Assembly: GCF_900473965.1 (NCBI RefSeq)
Contig: NZ_UCNJ01000024.1
Location: forward strand, 1-64,000
DNA length: 64,000 nucleotides
Origin: Synechococcus sp. UW179A
Lineage (GTDB): Bacteria > Cyanobacteriota > Cyanobacteriia > PCC-6307 > Cyanobiaceae
Reading direction: 5' to 3'
Part shown: one piece after another, positions 12,601-18,025 of the stretch
Position numbering within the stretch: position 1 is the stretch's first letter
Layout: the number at the start of each line of letters is the position of its first letter
The notes under the pieces: generated by a model
Databases searched by the model: none
What the model was told of the DNA's origin: nothing
Seen by the model: the letters and a program-made list of their open reading frames with translations, nothing else
Translations under genes and position numbers: made by a program

Positions 12601-15600
12601 AGGTTTTGCCGTCCAGTGTGTTGAGAGCAGCTGCAGCAACGCTGTTATCGGTGATGGTGATGGTGTAGGCATTACCGGTTTCACTGAGACCGGCGAGTGT
12701 GGCCATGTCGCCATCGGAGACGGTTGCGGTGACGACACCGGAGGTGGCAGCAGCCAGGGTGTTGGCTTGAGAGGTGGTGACAGCTCCGGAGACGGAGATG
12801 GCTTCATTGCCAAGACCAGAGATGGAACCGTTGCTGTTAGCTGTGAAGGCAGTGTTGAGATCGGCGTAGCTGCCTGAGAGCGTCGTGACATTGCTGGCAT
12901 TGATGGCAACGGAGGTTTTGCCATCGAGGCTGTTGAGAGCAGATGCCGCTACCGAGGCATCGCTGACTGTGATGGTGTAGGCGTTGCCGGTTTCGGTGAT
13001 GCCGGCGAGGGTGGCCATGTCGCCATCGGAGAGGGTGGCGGTAACCACACCGGAGGTGGAAGCAGCGAGGTTGTTGGCCTGGGCGGTGGAAGTGGTGCCG
13101 CTGTTGACGTTGATGGCTTCATTGCCAAGACCAGAGATGGAACCGTTGCTGTTAGCTGTGAAGGCGGTGTTGAGATCGGCGTAGCTGCCTGAGAGCGTGG
13201 TGATGTTGCTGGCATTGATGGCAACGGAGGTTTTGCCATCGAGTGTGTTGAGAGCAGCTGCAGCGACGCTGTTATCGGTGATGGTGATGGCGTAAGCGTT
13301 ACCGGTTTCCGTGAGACTGGCAAGAGTGGCCATGTCGCCATCGGAGATGTTGGCGGTGACCACACCGGATGTGTCGGCCGCAAGGCTGTTGGCCTGGGCG
13401 GTGGAAGCGCTGCCGCTGTTGACGTTGACCGTTTCATTGCCCAGGCCGGTGATGCCACCTGAGTCGTAAGCGGTGATCAGATCAGCTGCGCTGCCTGAGA
13501 GGGAATTGATGGAGCTGGCATTGATGGCACCCGAGGTGCGTCCGTCGAGGATGTTGAGAACGGAAACGGCGAGGGATGTATCGGAGAGGGTGACGGCTTC
13601 ATTTCCGAGATTGCTTATGCCGCCTGATGTGTAGGCGGTGTTGAGGTCAGCAGCGCTACCGGTGAGCGTGTTGATGGAGGAGGCATTGATGGCACCTGAT
13701 GTGCGTCCATCGAGTGTGTTGAGAACGGAGACGGCGATGCTGGTGTCGGAGAGAGTGACGGCTTCATTGCCAAGATTGCTGATGCCGCCTGATGTGTAGG
13801 CGGTGTTCAGATCTGCGGCGCTACCGGTGAGTGTGTTGATGGAGGAGGCATTGATAGTGCCTGAGGTATGGCCATCGAGGATGTTGAGAACGGAAGCAGC
13901 GAGGCTGGTGTCGGAGAGGGTGACGGCCTCGTTGCCGAGATTGCTGATGCCACTTGATGCGTATGCGCTGTTGAGGTCTGCTGCAGCACCTGTCAACGTG
14001 GTGATGTTGCTGGCATTGATGGCAACGGAGGTTTTGCCATCGAGTGTGTTGAGAGCAGCGGCAGCAACGCCGTTGTCGGTGATGGTGATGGTGTAGGCGT
14101 TGCCGGTTTCGCTGAGACCGGCAAGGGTGGCCATGTCGCCATCGGAGATGGTGGCGGTGACTACGCCGGATGTGTCAGCAGCGAGGGCATTAGCCTGGGA
14201 TGTTGAAGCGCTGCCGCTGTTGACGTTGACCGCTTCATTGCCAAGGCCAGTGATACCACCAGAGTCGTAGGCGGTGATCAGGTTTGCTGCGTTGCCAGTG
14301 AGTGTGTTGATGTTGCTGGCATCGATGGCGCCTGATGTATTGCCATCAAGGGTGTTGAGGACGGCGACGGCGAGGCTGGTGTCGGAGAGGGTGGCAGCTT
14401 CATTGCCGAGGCCGGTGATGCTGGAGCCATTGGCGGTGTAGGCGGTGTTGAGGTCTGCGGCTGCACCTGTGAGTGTGTTGATGTTGCTGGCATTGATGGC
14501 AACGGAGGTTTTGCCGTCGAGTGTGTTGAGAGCAGCTGCGGCAACACTGTTGTCGGTGATGGTGATGGTGTAGGCGTTGCCGGTTTCGCTGAGCCCGGCG
14601 AGAGTGGCCATGTCGCCATCGGCGAGGGTGGCGGTGACCACACCGGATGTAGCGGCAGCGAGGTTGTTGGCCTGGGCGGTGGAAGCGGTACCACTGTTGA
14701 CGTTGACGGCTTCATTGCCAAGACCTGTGATTTCTCCTGATGCGTAGGCGGTGATCAGGTTTGCGGCGTTGCCTGAAAGCGTGTTGATGGAGCTGGCATT
14801 GATGCTGCCGGAGGTGTGGCCATCGAGGGTGTTGAGGACGGATGCGGCAAGGGTGGTGTCGGAAAGGCTGATGGCCTCGTTGGCCAGACCTGAGATCCCA
14901 GCTGAGGCGTAAGCGGTGTTGAGATCTGCTGCAGCACCAGAGAGGGTGTTGATGGAGTTGGCATTGATGGTGCCGGAGGTGTGGCCATCGAGGGTGTTGA
15001 GGACGGAGACGGCGAGGCTGGTGTCGGAGAGGGTGATGGCCTCATTGTTGAGGCCAGAGATGGAGCCGTTGCCGTTGGCGGTGTAAGCGGTGTTGAGGTC
15101 AGCTGCTGCACCGGTGAGGGTGGTGATGTTGCTGGCGTTGATGGCGACAGTGGTTTTGCCGTCGAGCGTGTTGAGAGCAGTTGCCGCAACGCTGTTGTCG
15201 GTGATGGTGATGGTGTAGGCGTTACCGGTTTCGCTGAGACCGGCGAGTGTTGCTATGTCGCCATCGGAGAGGGTGGCGGTGACCACGCCGGATGTATCGG
15301 CGGCGAGGGCATTGGCTTGGGACGTGGAAGCGGTGCCGCTGTTGACGTTGATGGCTTCATTGCCCAGGCCACTGATGCCACCAGAGTCGTAGGCGGTGAT
15401 CAGATCAGCGGCGCTGCCTGAGACTGTGGTGATGTTGCTGGCATTAATGGCAACGGAGGTTTTGCCATCGAGGGTGTTGAGAGCAGCTGCGGCAACACTG
15501 TTGTCGGTGATAGTGATGGAGTAGGCGTTACCGGTTTCAGTCAGTCCAGCAAGGGTGGCCATGTCTCCATCAGAGATGGTGGCGGTGACCACACCGGATG

Positions 15601-16306
15601 TGTCGGCGGCGAGGACATTGGCCTGTGAGGTGGAAGCGGTGCCGCTGTTGACATTGACGGCTTCATTGCCAAGTCCGGTGATGCCACCAGAGTCGTAAGC
15701 AGTGATCAGATCAGCAGCGCTGCCGGTGAGCGTGTTGATGGAATTAGCATTGATGGTGCCTGAGGTGCGACCGTCGAGGGCGTTGAGAACGGAAGCAGCG
15801 AGCGAGGTATCCGTGAGGGTGACGGCCTCATTGCCAAGATTGCTGATGCCGCCTGATGTGTAAGCGGTATTGAGGTCAGCACCAGTGCCTGAGAGCGTCG
15901 TGATGGAGTTGGCATTGATGGCGCCAGAGGTGCGTCCATCCAGTGTGTTGAGAACAGAGACGGCAAGGCTGGTGTCAGAGATGATGACGGCCTCGTTGCC
16001 GAGATTGCTGATGCCTCCTGATGCATAGGCGGTAATCAGGTCGGCGCTGCTACCGGTGAGCGTGTTGATGGAGGAGGCATTGATGGTGCCGGAGGTTTTG
16101 CCGTCCAGAGTGTTGAGAGAAACAACGGCCAGGGATGTGTCTTCAAGGGTGTGTGCTTCATCGCCAAGCCCTGTCAGATTGGGCAAGTTGTACAGGTAAT
16201 TGATGTCTGCAAAACTGCCTTGAATCGTGCTGACAAAAGCTGCATCAAGGCTTCCGCCATTGAGGTTCCAGGTATTGATTAGATTGTTTGCGGTAACTAA
16301 AGACAT
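1..16306 (-). CDS. Giant tandem-repeat surface/adhesin-like protein (SwmB-like), 5' part, runs off left edge
   Basis: An ATG at 16306 opens one reading frame that stays free of stops to the left edge (5,435 codons, no end reached). The first ~50 residues are unique (MSLVTANNLINTWNLNGG) and carry no Sec signal peptide. The rest is tandem repeats: 55-residue units with the core LNTLDGxTSxxINAxxI followed by GISxLGNEAVTLxDTSL, about 23 longer ~101-residue units carrying TATISDGDMATLAGLTETGNAY, and below ~630 FG-GAP-like units (VSLSSDGSTVAIGA). Very large repeat proteins, including SwmB of the swimming strain WH8102 and larger ones in other strains, are known in marine Synechococcus. By analogy this is probably an exported cell-surface protein, leaving by a leaderless route such as type I secretion. 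A role in motility, adhesion or grazer defence cannot be told from the sequence. It is almost free of cysteine, as expected for an extracellular repeat protein. The C-terminus lies outside the window. Confidence 0.93.
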   Translation of the reverse strand, partial: MSLVTANNLINTWNLNGGSLDAAFVSTIQGSFADINYLYNLPNLTGLGDEAHTLEDTSLAVVSLNTLDGKTSGTINASSINTLTGSSADLITAYASGGISNLGNEAVIISDTSLAVSVLNTLDGRTSGAINANSITTLSGTGADLNTAYTSGGISNLGNEAVTLTDTSLAASVLNALDGRTSGTINANSINTLTGSAADLITAYDSGGITGLGNEAVNVNSGTASTSQANVLAADTSGVVTATISDGDMATLAGLTETGNAYSITITDNSVAAAALNTLDGKTSVAINASNITTVSGSAADLITAYDSGGISGLGNEAINVNSGTASTSQANALAADTSGVVTATLSDGDIATLAGLSETGNAYTITITDNSVAATALNTLDGKTTVAINASNITTLTGAAADLNTAYTANGNGSISGLNNEAITLSDTSLAVSVLNTLDGHTSGTINANSINTLSGAAADLNTAYASAGISGLANEAISLSDTTLAASVLNTLDGHTSGSINASSINTLSGNAANLITAYASGEITGLGNEAVNVNSGTASTAQANNLAAATSGVVTATLADGDMATLAGLSETGNAYTITITDNSVAAAALNTLDGKTSVAINASNINTLTGAAADLNTAYTANGSSITGLGNEAATLSDTSLAVAVLNTLDGNTSGAIDASNINTLTGNAANLITAYDSGGITGLGNEAVNVNSGSASTSQANALAADTSGVVTATISDGDMATLAGLSETGNAYTITITDNGVAAAALNTLDGKTSVAINASNITTLTGAAADLNSAYASSGISNLGNEAVTLSDTSLAASVLNILDGHTSGTINASSINTLTGSAADLNTAYTSGGISNLGNEAVTLSDTSIAVSVLNTLDGRTSGAINASSINTLTGSAADLNTAYTSGGISNLGNEAVTLSDTSLAVSVLNILDGRTSGAINASSINSLSGSAADLITAYDSGGITGLGNETVNVNSGSASTAQANSLAADTSGVVTANISDGDMATLASLTETGNAYAITITDNSVAAAALNTLDGKTSVAINASNITTLSGSYADLNTAFTANSNGSISGLGNEAINVNSGTTSTAQANNLAASTSGVVTATLSDGDMATLAGITETGNAYTITVSDASVAASALNSLDGKTSVAINASNVTTLSGSYADLNTAFTANSNGSISGLGNEAISVSGAVTTSQANTLAAATSGVVTATVSDGDMATLAGLSETGNAYTITITDNSVAAAALNTLDGKTSVAINANNITTLSGAAADLNTAYASSGLSGLNNEAITLTDSSLAASVLNTLDGNTSGSINANSINTITGTAADLITAYASGGINGLGNEAVNVNSGSASTSQANALAADTSGVVTATLSDGDMATLAGLSETGNAYTITITDTSVAASALNTLDGKTTVAINASNITTFTGAAADLNTAYTSGGINNLGDEAITLSDTSLAVSVLNALDGHTSGAINASSINTLTGAAADLNTAYTSGGINNLGNEAITLSDTSLAVSVLNSLDGHTSGAINASSINTLTGAAADLNTAYTSGGINNLGNEAATLADTSLAVSVLNILDGHTSGTINASSINTLTGAAADLNTAYTSGGISNLGNEAVTLSDTSLAVSVLNALDGRTSGAINASSINTLTGAAADFNTAYASGGISNLGDEAITLSDTSLAASVLNTLDGHTSGAINASSINTLTGAAVDLNTAYGSSGINNLGNEAVTLNDTSLAVSVLNILDGHTSGTINASSINTLTGTAADLNTAYGSSGINNLGNEAITLADTSLAVSVLNILDGHTSGTINASSINTLSGAAADLNTAYGSSGINNLGNEAITLSDTSLAVSVLNSLDGHTSGAINASSINTLTGAAADLNTAYGSSGINNLGDEAITLSDTSLAVSVINILDGHTSGTINASSINTLTGAAADLNTAYTSAGISGLNNEAVTLNDTTLAVSVLNILDGHTSGTINASSINALAGSYADLNTAFTANSNGSISGLGNEAVSISEAVSTSQANNLAAATSGVVTATLSDGDLATLAGLTETGNAYSITISDASVAVSALNTLDGKTTVAINASNITTLTGAAADLNTAYTSSGISNLGNEAVTLNDTSLNASVLNALDGRTSGAINASSINTLSGSAADLISAYDSGGINGLGNEAVNVNSGTASTSQANALAADTSAVVTATISDGDMATLAGLSETGNAYSITITDNSVAAAALNALDGKTSVAINASNITTLTGAAADLNTAYTANGNGSINGLGNEAATLSDTTLAVSVLNDLDGNTSGTINANSINTLSGSAADLITAYDSGGISGLGNEAVNVNSGTASTSQANALAADTSAVVTATLSDGDMSTLAGLTETGNAYTITITDNSVAAAALNTLDSKTTVAINASHITTLTGAAADLNTAYTANGNGSITGLGNEAATLSDTSLAVSVLNTLDSNTTGAINASSINTLTGTAADLNTAYASSGISGLANEAITLSDSTLNASVLNDLDGNTSGAINAGSINTLTGTAADLITTFTANSNGSISGLGNEAVNVNSGSASTSQANALAAATSGVVTATISDGDMATLAGLTETGNAYSITITDTSVAASPLNTLDGKTTVAINASNITTLTGAAADLNTAYTANGNGSITGLGNEAATLSDTTLAVSVLNDLDGNTSGAIDASSINTLTSDDYDSLNTAYTAAGSGAITGLGNEAITVNNRIRASEANTLNGHTSGVVTATVTDSNGTSALLVSNALTLNGTGNAYSIFIRDRTVATTDLLSIDALTTVTINAARITRLTGTYASIISTYAAETAGTISGLGSNCSFTASGSITVAEANTLSGLISHGSRSLTATISNGDMATLAGISESGHNLSITITDTSVAAAALNTLDGKTDTTINASNITTLTGAAADLNTAYASSGISGLNNEAVTLSDTSLSASVLNTLDSNTSGTINASSIDTLSGAAADLNTAYTSAGISGLSDEAITLTDTSLAASILNALDGHTSGTINAGSINTLSGNAADLITAYASSGISGLNDEAISVSSGTVTTAQANTLSAATSAVVTATISDGDMATLAGLSETGNAYTITITDTSVAASALNTLNGKTTVSINASNITTLTGAAADLNTAYTANGNGSISGLGNEAATLSDTSLAVSVLNILDGRTSGSIDAGTINTLTGTAADLNTAYTSGGISNLGNEAVTLSDTALAVSVLNDLDGNTSGTINASNITTLSGAAADLNTAYTANANGSISGLNNEAVTLSDTSLAVSVLNDLDGNTSGTINASSINTLTGTASALINAYDSGGISGLGNEAVNVNSGTASTSQANALAADTSAVVTTTISDGDMATLAGLTETGNAYSITITDNSVAAAALNALDGKTSVAINASNITTLSGSAADLISAYDSGGINGLGNEAVNVNSGTASTSQANALAADTSAVVTATISDGDMATLAGLTETGNAYTITVTDNNVAAAALNTLDGKTSVAINASNITTLSGNAADLITTFTANSNGSISGLGNEAVNVNSGTASTSQANALAAATSGVVTATISDGDMATLAGITETGNAYTITVTDNSVAAAALNTLDGKTSVAINSSNITTLTGAAADLNTAYTANGNGSISGLGNEAATLSDTTLAVSVLNDLDGNTSGTVNANTINTLTGSAADLNTAYTSGGISNLGNEAVTLSDSSLAVSVLNILDGRTSGTINASSINTLTGAAADLNTAYTSAGISGLNNEAITLSDTTLAVSVLNDLDGRTSGAINASSINTLSGSAADLISAYDSGGINGLGNEAVNVNSGTASTSQANALAADTSAVVTATISDGDMATLAGLSETGNAYSITITDNSVAAAALNALDGKTSVAINANAITTLSGSAADLISAYTANSNGSINGLGNEAVNVNSGSASTSQANALAAATSAVVTATISDGDMATLAGITETGNAYTITITDTSVAASALNTLDGKTSVAINASNITTLTGAAADLNTAYTANGNGSISGLGNEAATLSDSSLAVSVLNDLNSNTSGTINAGSINSLSGTAADLITAYAANGSGISGLGNETVNVSSGSASTSQANNLAAATSAVVTATISDGDMATLAGLTETSNAYTITITDNSVAASALNTLDGKTSVAINASNINTLTGAAADLNTAYTANGNGSITGLGNEAATLSDTSLAVSVLNDLNSNTSGTINAGNITTLTGTAADLNTAYAANGSGISGLNNEAVTLTDSSLAVSVLNILDGNTSGTINAGSINTLTGTAADLNTAYTASGISGLSNEAVTLSDTTLAVSVLNDLDGRTSGTINAGSVNTLTGSAADLNTAYTSAGISGLNNEAVTLNDTTLAVSVLNDLDGRTSGAINASSINTLSGSAADLISAYDSGGINGLGNEAVNVNSGTASTSQANALAADTSAVVTATISDGDMATLAGLTETGNAYTITVTDNNVAAAALNTLDGKTSVAINASNITTLTGAAADLNTAYTANANGSISGLNNEAVTLSDTSLAVSVLNDLDGNTSGTINASSINTLTGTASALINAYDSGGISGLANEAVTLTDTTLAVSVLNALDGRTSGTINANSINTLTGAATDLITAFASGGINNLGATAVNVNSGSASTSQANDLAAATSGVVTATISDGDMDTLAGLTETGNAYTITITDNSVAAAALNTLDGKTTVAINASNITTLTGAAADLNTAYTGNGNGSISGLGNEAATLSDTSLAVSVLNDLDGNTSGAINANSINTLTGSAADLNTAYTSGGISNLGNEAVTLTDSSLAVSVLNALDGRTTGSINANSINTLSGTAADLISTYAANGSGISGLGNEAVNVNSGSASTSQANSLAADTSGVVTATISEGDMATLAGLTETSNAYAVTITDTRVNADELNTLNSKTTVNIDCGNITQIVGAISDIATAYTSGGFSGLGDEEIIFTFANIQADLLNAIDAANSRVINASGVASLTGSASDLNTAYASSGVSGLGNEPVTLTDTSLAASVLNTLDGNTSGTIDASSINTLTGTATDINTAYASNAAGGISNLGNEAVTLSDTSLAASVLNTLDGRTSGTINASSINTLSGTASDLNISYTSAGISGLNNEAITLTDTSLTASVLNTLDGRTSGTINANSINTLAGTAADLNTAYTSSGISGLNNEAVTLTDTSLTASVLNTLDGNTSGTVNANSINTLTGTAADLNTAYASSGISNLGDEAVTITDTSLAVSVLNTLDGNTSGSVNASSVNTLSGTAADLKTAYDSSGISGLGNEAVTITDTSLAGSVSFTQLGPDIDGEAANDYSGRSVSLSSDGSIVAIGAYANDGNGSNSGHTRIYQWDSASSSWNQRGSDIDGEAAGDYSGFSVSLSSDGSTVAIGAFNNDGNGYNSGHTRIYKWDGSSWNQRGSDIDGEAAYDYSGRSVSLSSDGSTVAIGAYYNDGNGYNSGHTRIYKWDGSSWNQRGSDIDGEAANDYSGRRVSLSSDGSIVAIGAYAND
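4828..5168 (-). repeat. 341-bp direct repeat, copy 1 (second copy at 9679-10019)
   Basis: By eye this segment is base-for-base identical to 9679-10019, at an offset of 4,851 bp. It covers one long unit and the start of the next short one. The copies diverge immediately outside these limits. Confidence 0.75.
9679..10019 (-). repeat. 341-bp direct repeat, copy 2 (first copy at 4828-5168)
   Basis: Second copy of the identical segment described at 4828-5168. It lies in the same frame and orientation of the giant CDS, consistent with segmental duplication or gene conversion within the array. Confidence 0.75.
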
Positions 16307-16750
16307 GGCATCTATTCCCTCGCTTTATTGCTTCAACAGGCAAAGTGACGGATTGCCTGGATTTTTTGAAAAGAATGCTGCCCAGTCACAAGAATATAGT
16401 TTGGATGTGATATCAATAAACGTTTTGGCTATAAAAATATTGGCGTGAATTAATTTTGGCTCAAAACAGAAACTGAATTGATCTTTAGGTGAAGGCGAAA
16501 CGTCGGTCTCAATAAAATTGGTTGTTGTAGTCGCGCACCCAAAAATGACTAATTCATGATTTAATGTCGATCCTTTTTCTCTGGTCGACATTGTTTGTGA
16601 CAGACGTTTGACTGGCCTTTCGGCGGCACCAGATTCTTCAGTAATCGTGGTGGCGGTCACGTCTGGAGCAACTCAGGAAACCCTCAGGAAATTCTGGGAG
16701 AAAATCCATTCAACCCAAGACTAACGTGATCCCAAAAGTGCGGGATTTTT
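16307..16750 (-). promoter_or_regulatory. AT-rich 444-bp leader upstream of the giant gene
   Basis: This is the longest gene-free stretch in the left half, and it is clearly richer in A+T than its surroundings. It must hold the promoter of the giant gene unless that gene is read through from araC. A weak GAGGG purine stretch lies about 10 nt before the ATG at 16306. A 111-codon GTG-started frame (16325-16660, minus) fills part of it and ends 18 nt before the giant gene, but it has no recognisable domain and unconvincing composition. A short ATCCC/GGGAT hairpin followed by T6 on the plus strand (16733-16751) abuts the end of the AraC gene. No -35/-10 pair could be assigned with confidence. Confidence 0.45.
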
Positions 16751-17764
16751 TCAATCCCTGATCGTTCTGGCTTCAGTCGTATTGCGGCTGCGACTCAGCG
16801 TTGTTTGGGGTTGTTCGCCGTACTGCTGCTGGTATCGCTTTGCAAAGTGGCTGCGGCTGGCAAACCCCATGGCGGATGCAATGGCTCCGACTCCAGTCAG
16901 CCCCAGCTCGAGGCGCCGGCTTGGATCGAGCAGCAGTTGGCGAACCCGGTCCATGCGGATGAATCGCTGTAGCTCCAGAGGGGTGCAATCGAAGTGTTCC
17001 CTGGCTCCTTTAAACAGTGATGTCCGTGATTGATGCAGCTCGGCTGAGAGCTCATTCATAGATAAAGACTTGCTTCCGTTCTTTGCACACCAGTGCAGCA
17101 ATCGGATCGCTGCTTGATGCCGAGCCTCCCGTGTGGAGATGGGCATGGTTTGACTGTTTTGCGCTTCAAAGCAGCGAATCAAGGTGTCGATGAGCTGATC
17201 GGGTTCTTCGGGTTTCCAGGTGTCCTGATCTCGTTCCACCAGATTGTTGAGTTGCTGCTGCAGGCGGCGTCGCAGTTCCGCCTGCACTTCCAGCTGATTG
17301 GTGCTCTCCCAGCGTTTCAGCATCAGCGGTCCACCTCCATGCTGTGCATGGCGTTCCAGCAAGGCTTCCTTGCCGATCACCAAGGTTGCCAATGTTGCCC
17401 GGGCAGGCACGCTGAGATCGAAATCGCTCAGAGATCGGTTGTAGCCCATCAATCCTGGCCAAGGCATGGGAATTCCCTGGGCGCGGTAAGGCTGATCCGC
17501 CATGGCGTCCGTCAATGGAATGGCCAGCGTGCAGGGCTTGGGCCGCCGCATCCCACTGAGAAATAGGTTCTGGTTGGTTTCGAGCACATTGAAGCGGTAG
17601 CTCCCCAGCACAAAAACGCGTACTCGCCCATGCAGAGGACCCGGACTGAGCTGAACGGCGACCAGATCGGGGGACAGTGGGTGAAACAGCTCTTGCAGTT
17701 CTGCACAAGTCTGAAACCGTGCATCCAGCCGCTTCAATGAGCTTTTGTTGGTGTGCTTGATCAC
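16751..17764 (-). CDS. AraC-family transcriptional regulator
   Basis: A 337-residue protein with a C-terminal AraC/XylS double helix-turn-helix (about residues 235-330). The segment MNELSAELHQSRTSLFKGAR is the first helix-turn-helix, and TGVGAIASAMGFASRSHFAKRY is the typical second one. The N-terminal ~220 residues resemble the uncharacterised sensor part of AraC proteins, with no recognisable ligand pocket. The start is GTG, with AAGGG about 8 nt upstream. It lies directly upstream of the giant gene in the same orientation, separated by 444 bp, so it is a candidate regulator of that gene. That link rests on position only. The family normally acts as a DNA-binding activator in the cytoplasm. 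Confidence 0.9.
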   Translation of the reverse strand: MIKHTNKSSLKRLDARFQTCAELQELFHPLSPDLVAVQLSPGPLHGRVRVFVLGSYRFNVLETNQNLFLSGMRRPKPCTLAIPLTDAMADQPYRAQGIPMPWPGLMGYNRSLSDFDLSVPARATLATLVIGKEALLERHAQHGGGPLMLKRWESTNQLEVQAELRRRLQQQLNNLVERDQDTWKPEEPDQLIDTLIRCFEAQNSQTMPISTREARHQAAIRLLHWCAKNGSKSLSMNELSAELHQSRTSLFKGAREHFDCTPLELQRFIRMDRVRQLLLDPSRRLELGLTGVGAIASAMGFASRSHFAKRYQQQYGEQPQTTLSRSRNTTEARTIRD

Positions 17765-17774
17765 GGTTGCACCC

Positions 17775-18017
17775 TTAACGAGCTCTCAGGCTTTGTTCTG
17801 CTCTTATCGATCTCCGGCTGGAGGCTTTGAGTGTCGAGCGGAAGCTTCGTCGACCGAGGCGTCGAACTGTGTGCCGACCGCGCGGCAGCCAACGGCTGGT
17901 CTTGTGCAATGCCTTGAGCCAACCGGCCACATAGTTGCGATGCCGCTCAGGACTCAGGATCCAGCGTGCGATGTACGACGAGCCAACACCAAGCAGAAGG
18001 ATGCGCCCAATCCACAT
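17775..18017 (-). CDS. Small basic membrane-anchored hypothetical protein
   Basis: An 80-codon frame starting 8 nt downstream of the dnaB stop and ending 10 nt before the AraC start, on the same strand, so it fits an operon-like arrangement. The first ~21 residues (MWIGRILLLGVGSSYIARWIL) form one possible membrane segment. The rest is strongly basic, with many Arg and Lys. No domain is recognised. A competing 94-codon frame on the opposite strand covers the same DNA and looks less protein-like. No clear ribosome binding site is visible. Confidence 0.5.
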   Translation of the reverse strand: MWIGRILLLGVGSSYIARWILSPERHRNYVAGWLKALHKTSRWLPRGRHTVRRLGRRSFRSTLKASSRRSIRAEQSLRAR

Positions 18018-18025
18018 GCTGAGGT

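Larger units (their letters stand above)
633..16150 (-). repeat. Tandem 165-bp and ~303-bp coding repeats of the giant CDS
   Basis: Nearly all of this stretch consists of two interleaved unit types. The short unit is about 55 residues (165 bp). The long unit is the short unit with an inserted ~46-residue segment (VNSGTASTSQAN to the TITITDNSV region), about 303 bp. I counted about 23 long units by the DGDMATLAG signature. Between about 10440 and 12100 only short units occur, around ten in a row. Copies are near-identical in DNA, including synonymous sites, so array growth or homogenisation is recent. Two divergent islands (about 1590-1800 and 7790-8345) interrupt the uniformity. Confidence 0.9.

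Noticed and set aside
1207-15189. Many Ser/Pro/Thr-rich frames of 60-210 codons on the minus strand and short Val/Ala-rich frames on the plus strand
   Set aside because: All minus-strand ones share one frame, offset from the giant CDS. They exist because the repeats lack stops in that register; their S/P/T composition is an artefact of the codon pattern of the repeats.
16325-16660. 111-codon GTG-started frame upstream of the giant gene
   Set aside because: No domain, odd composition, AT-rich leader context and no ribosome binding site. It was treated as part of the regulatory leader, though it is on the right strand and just upstream.
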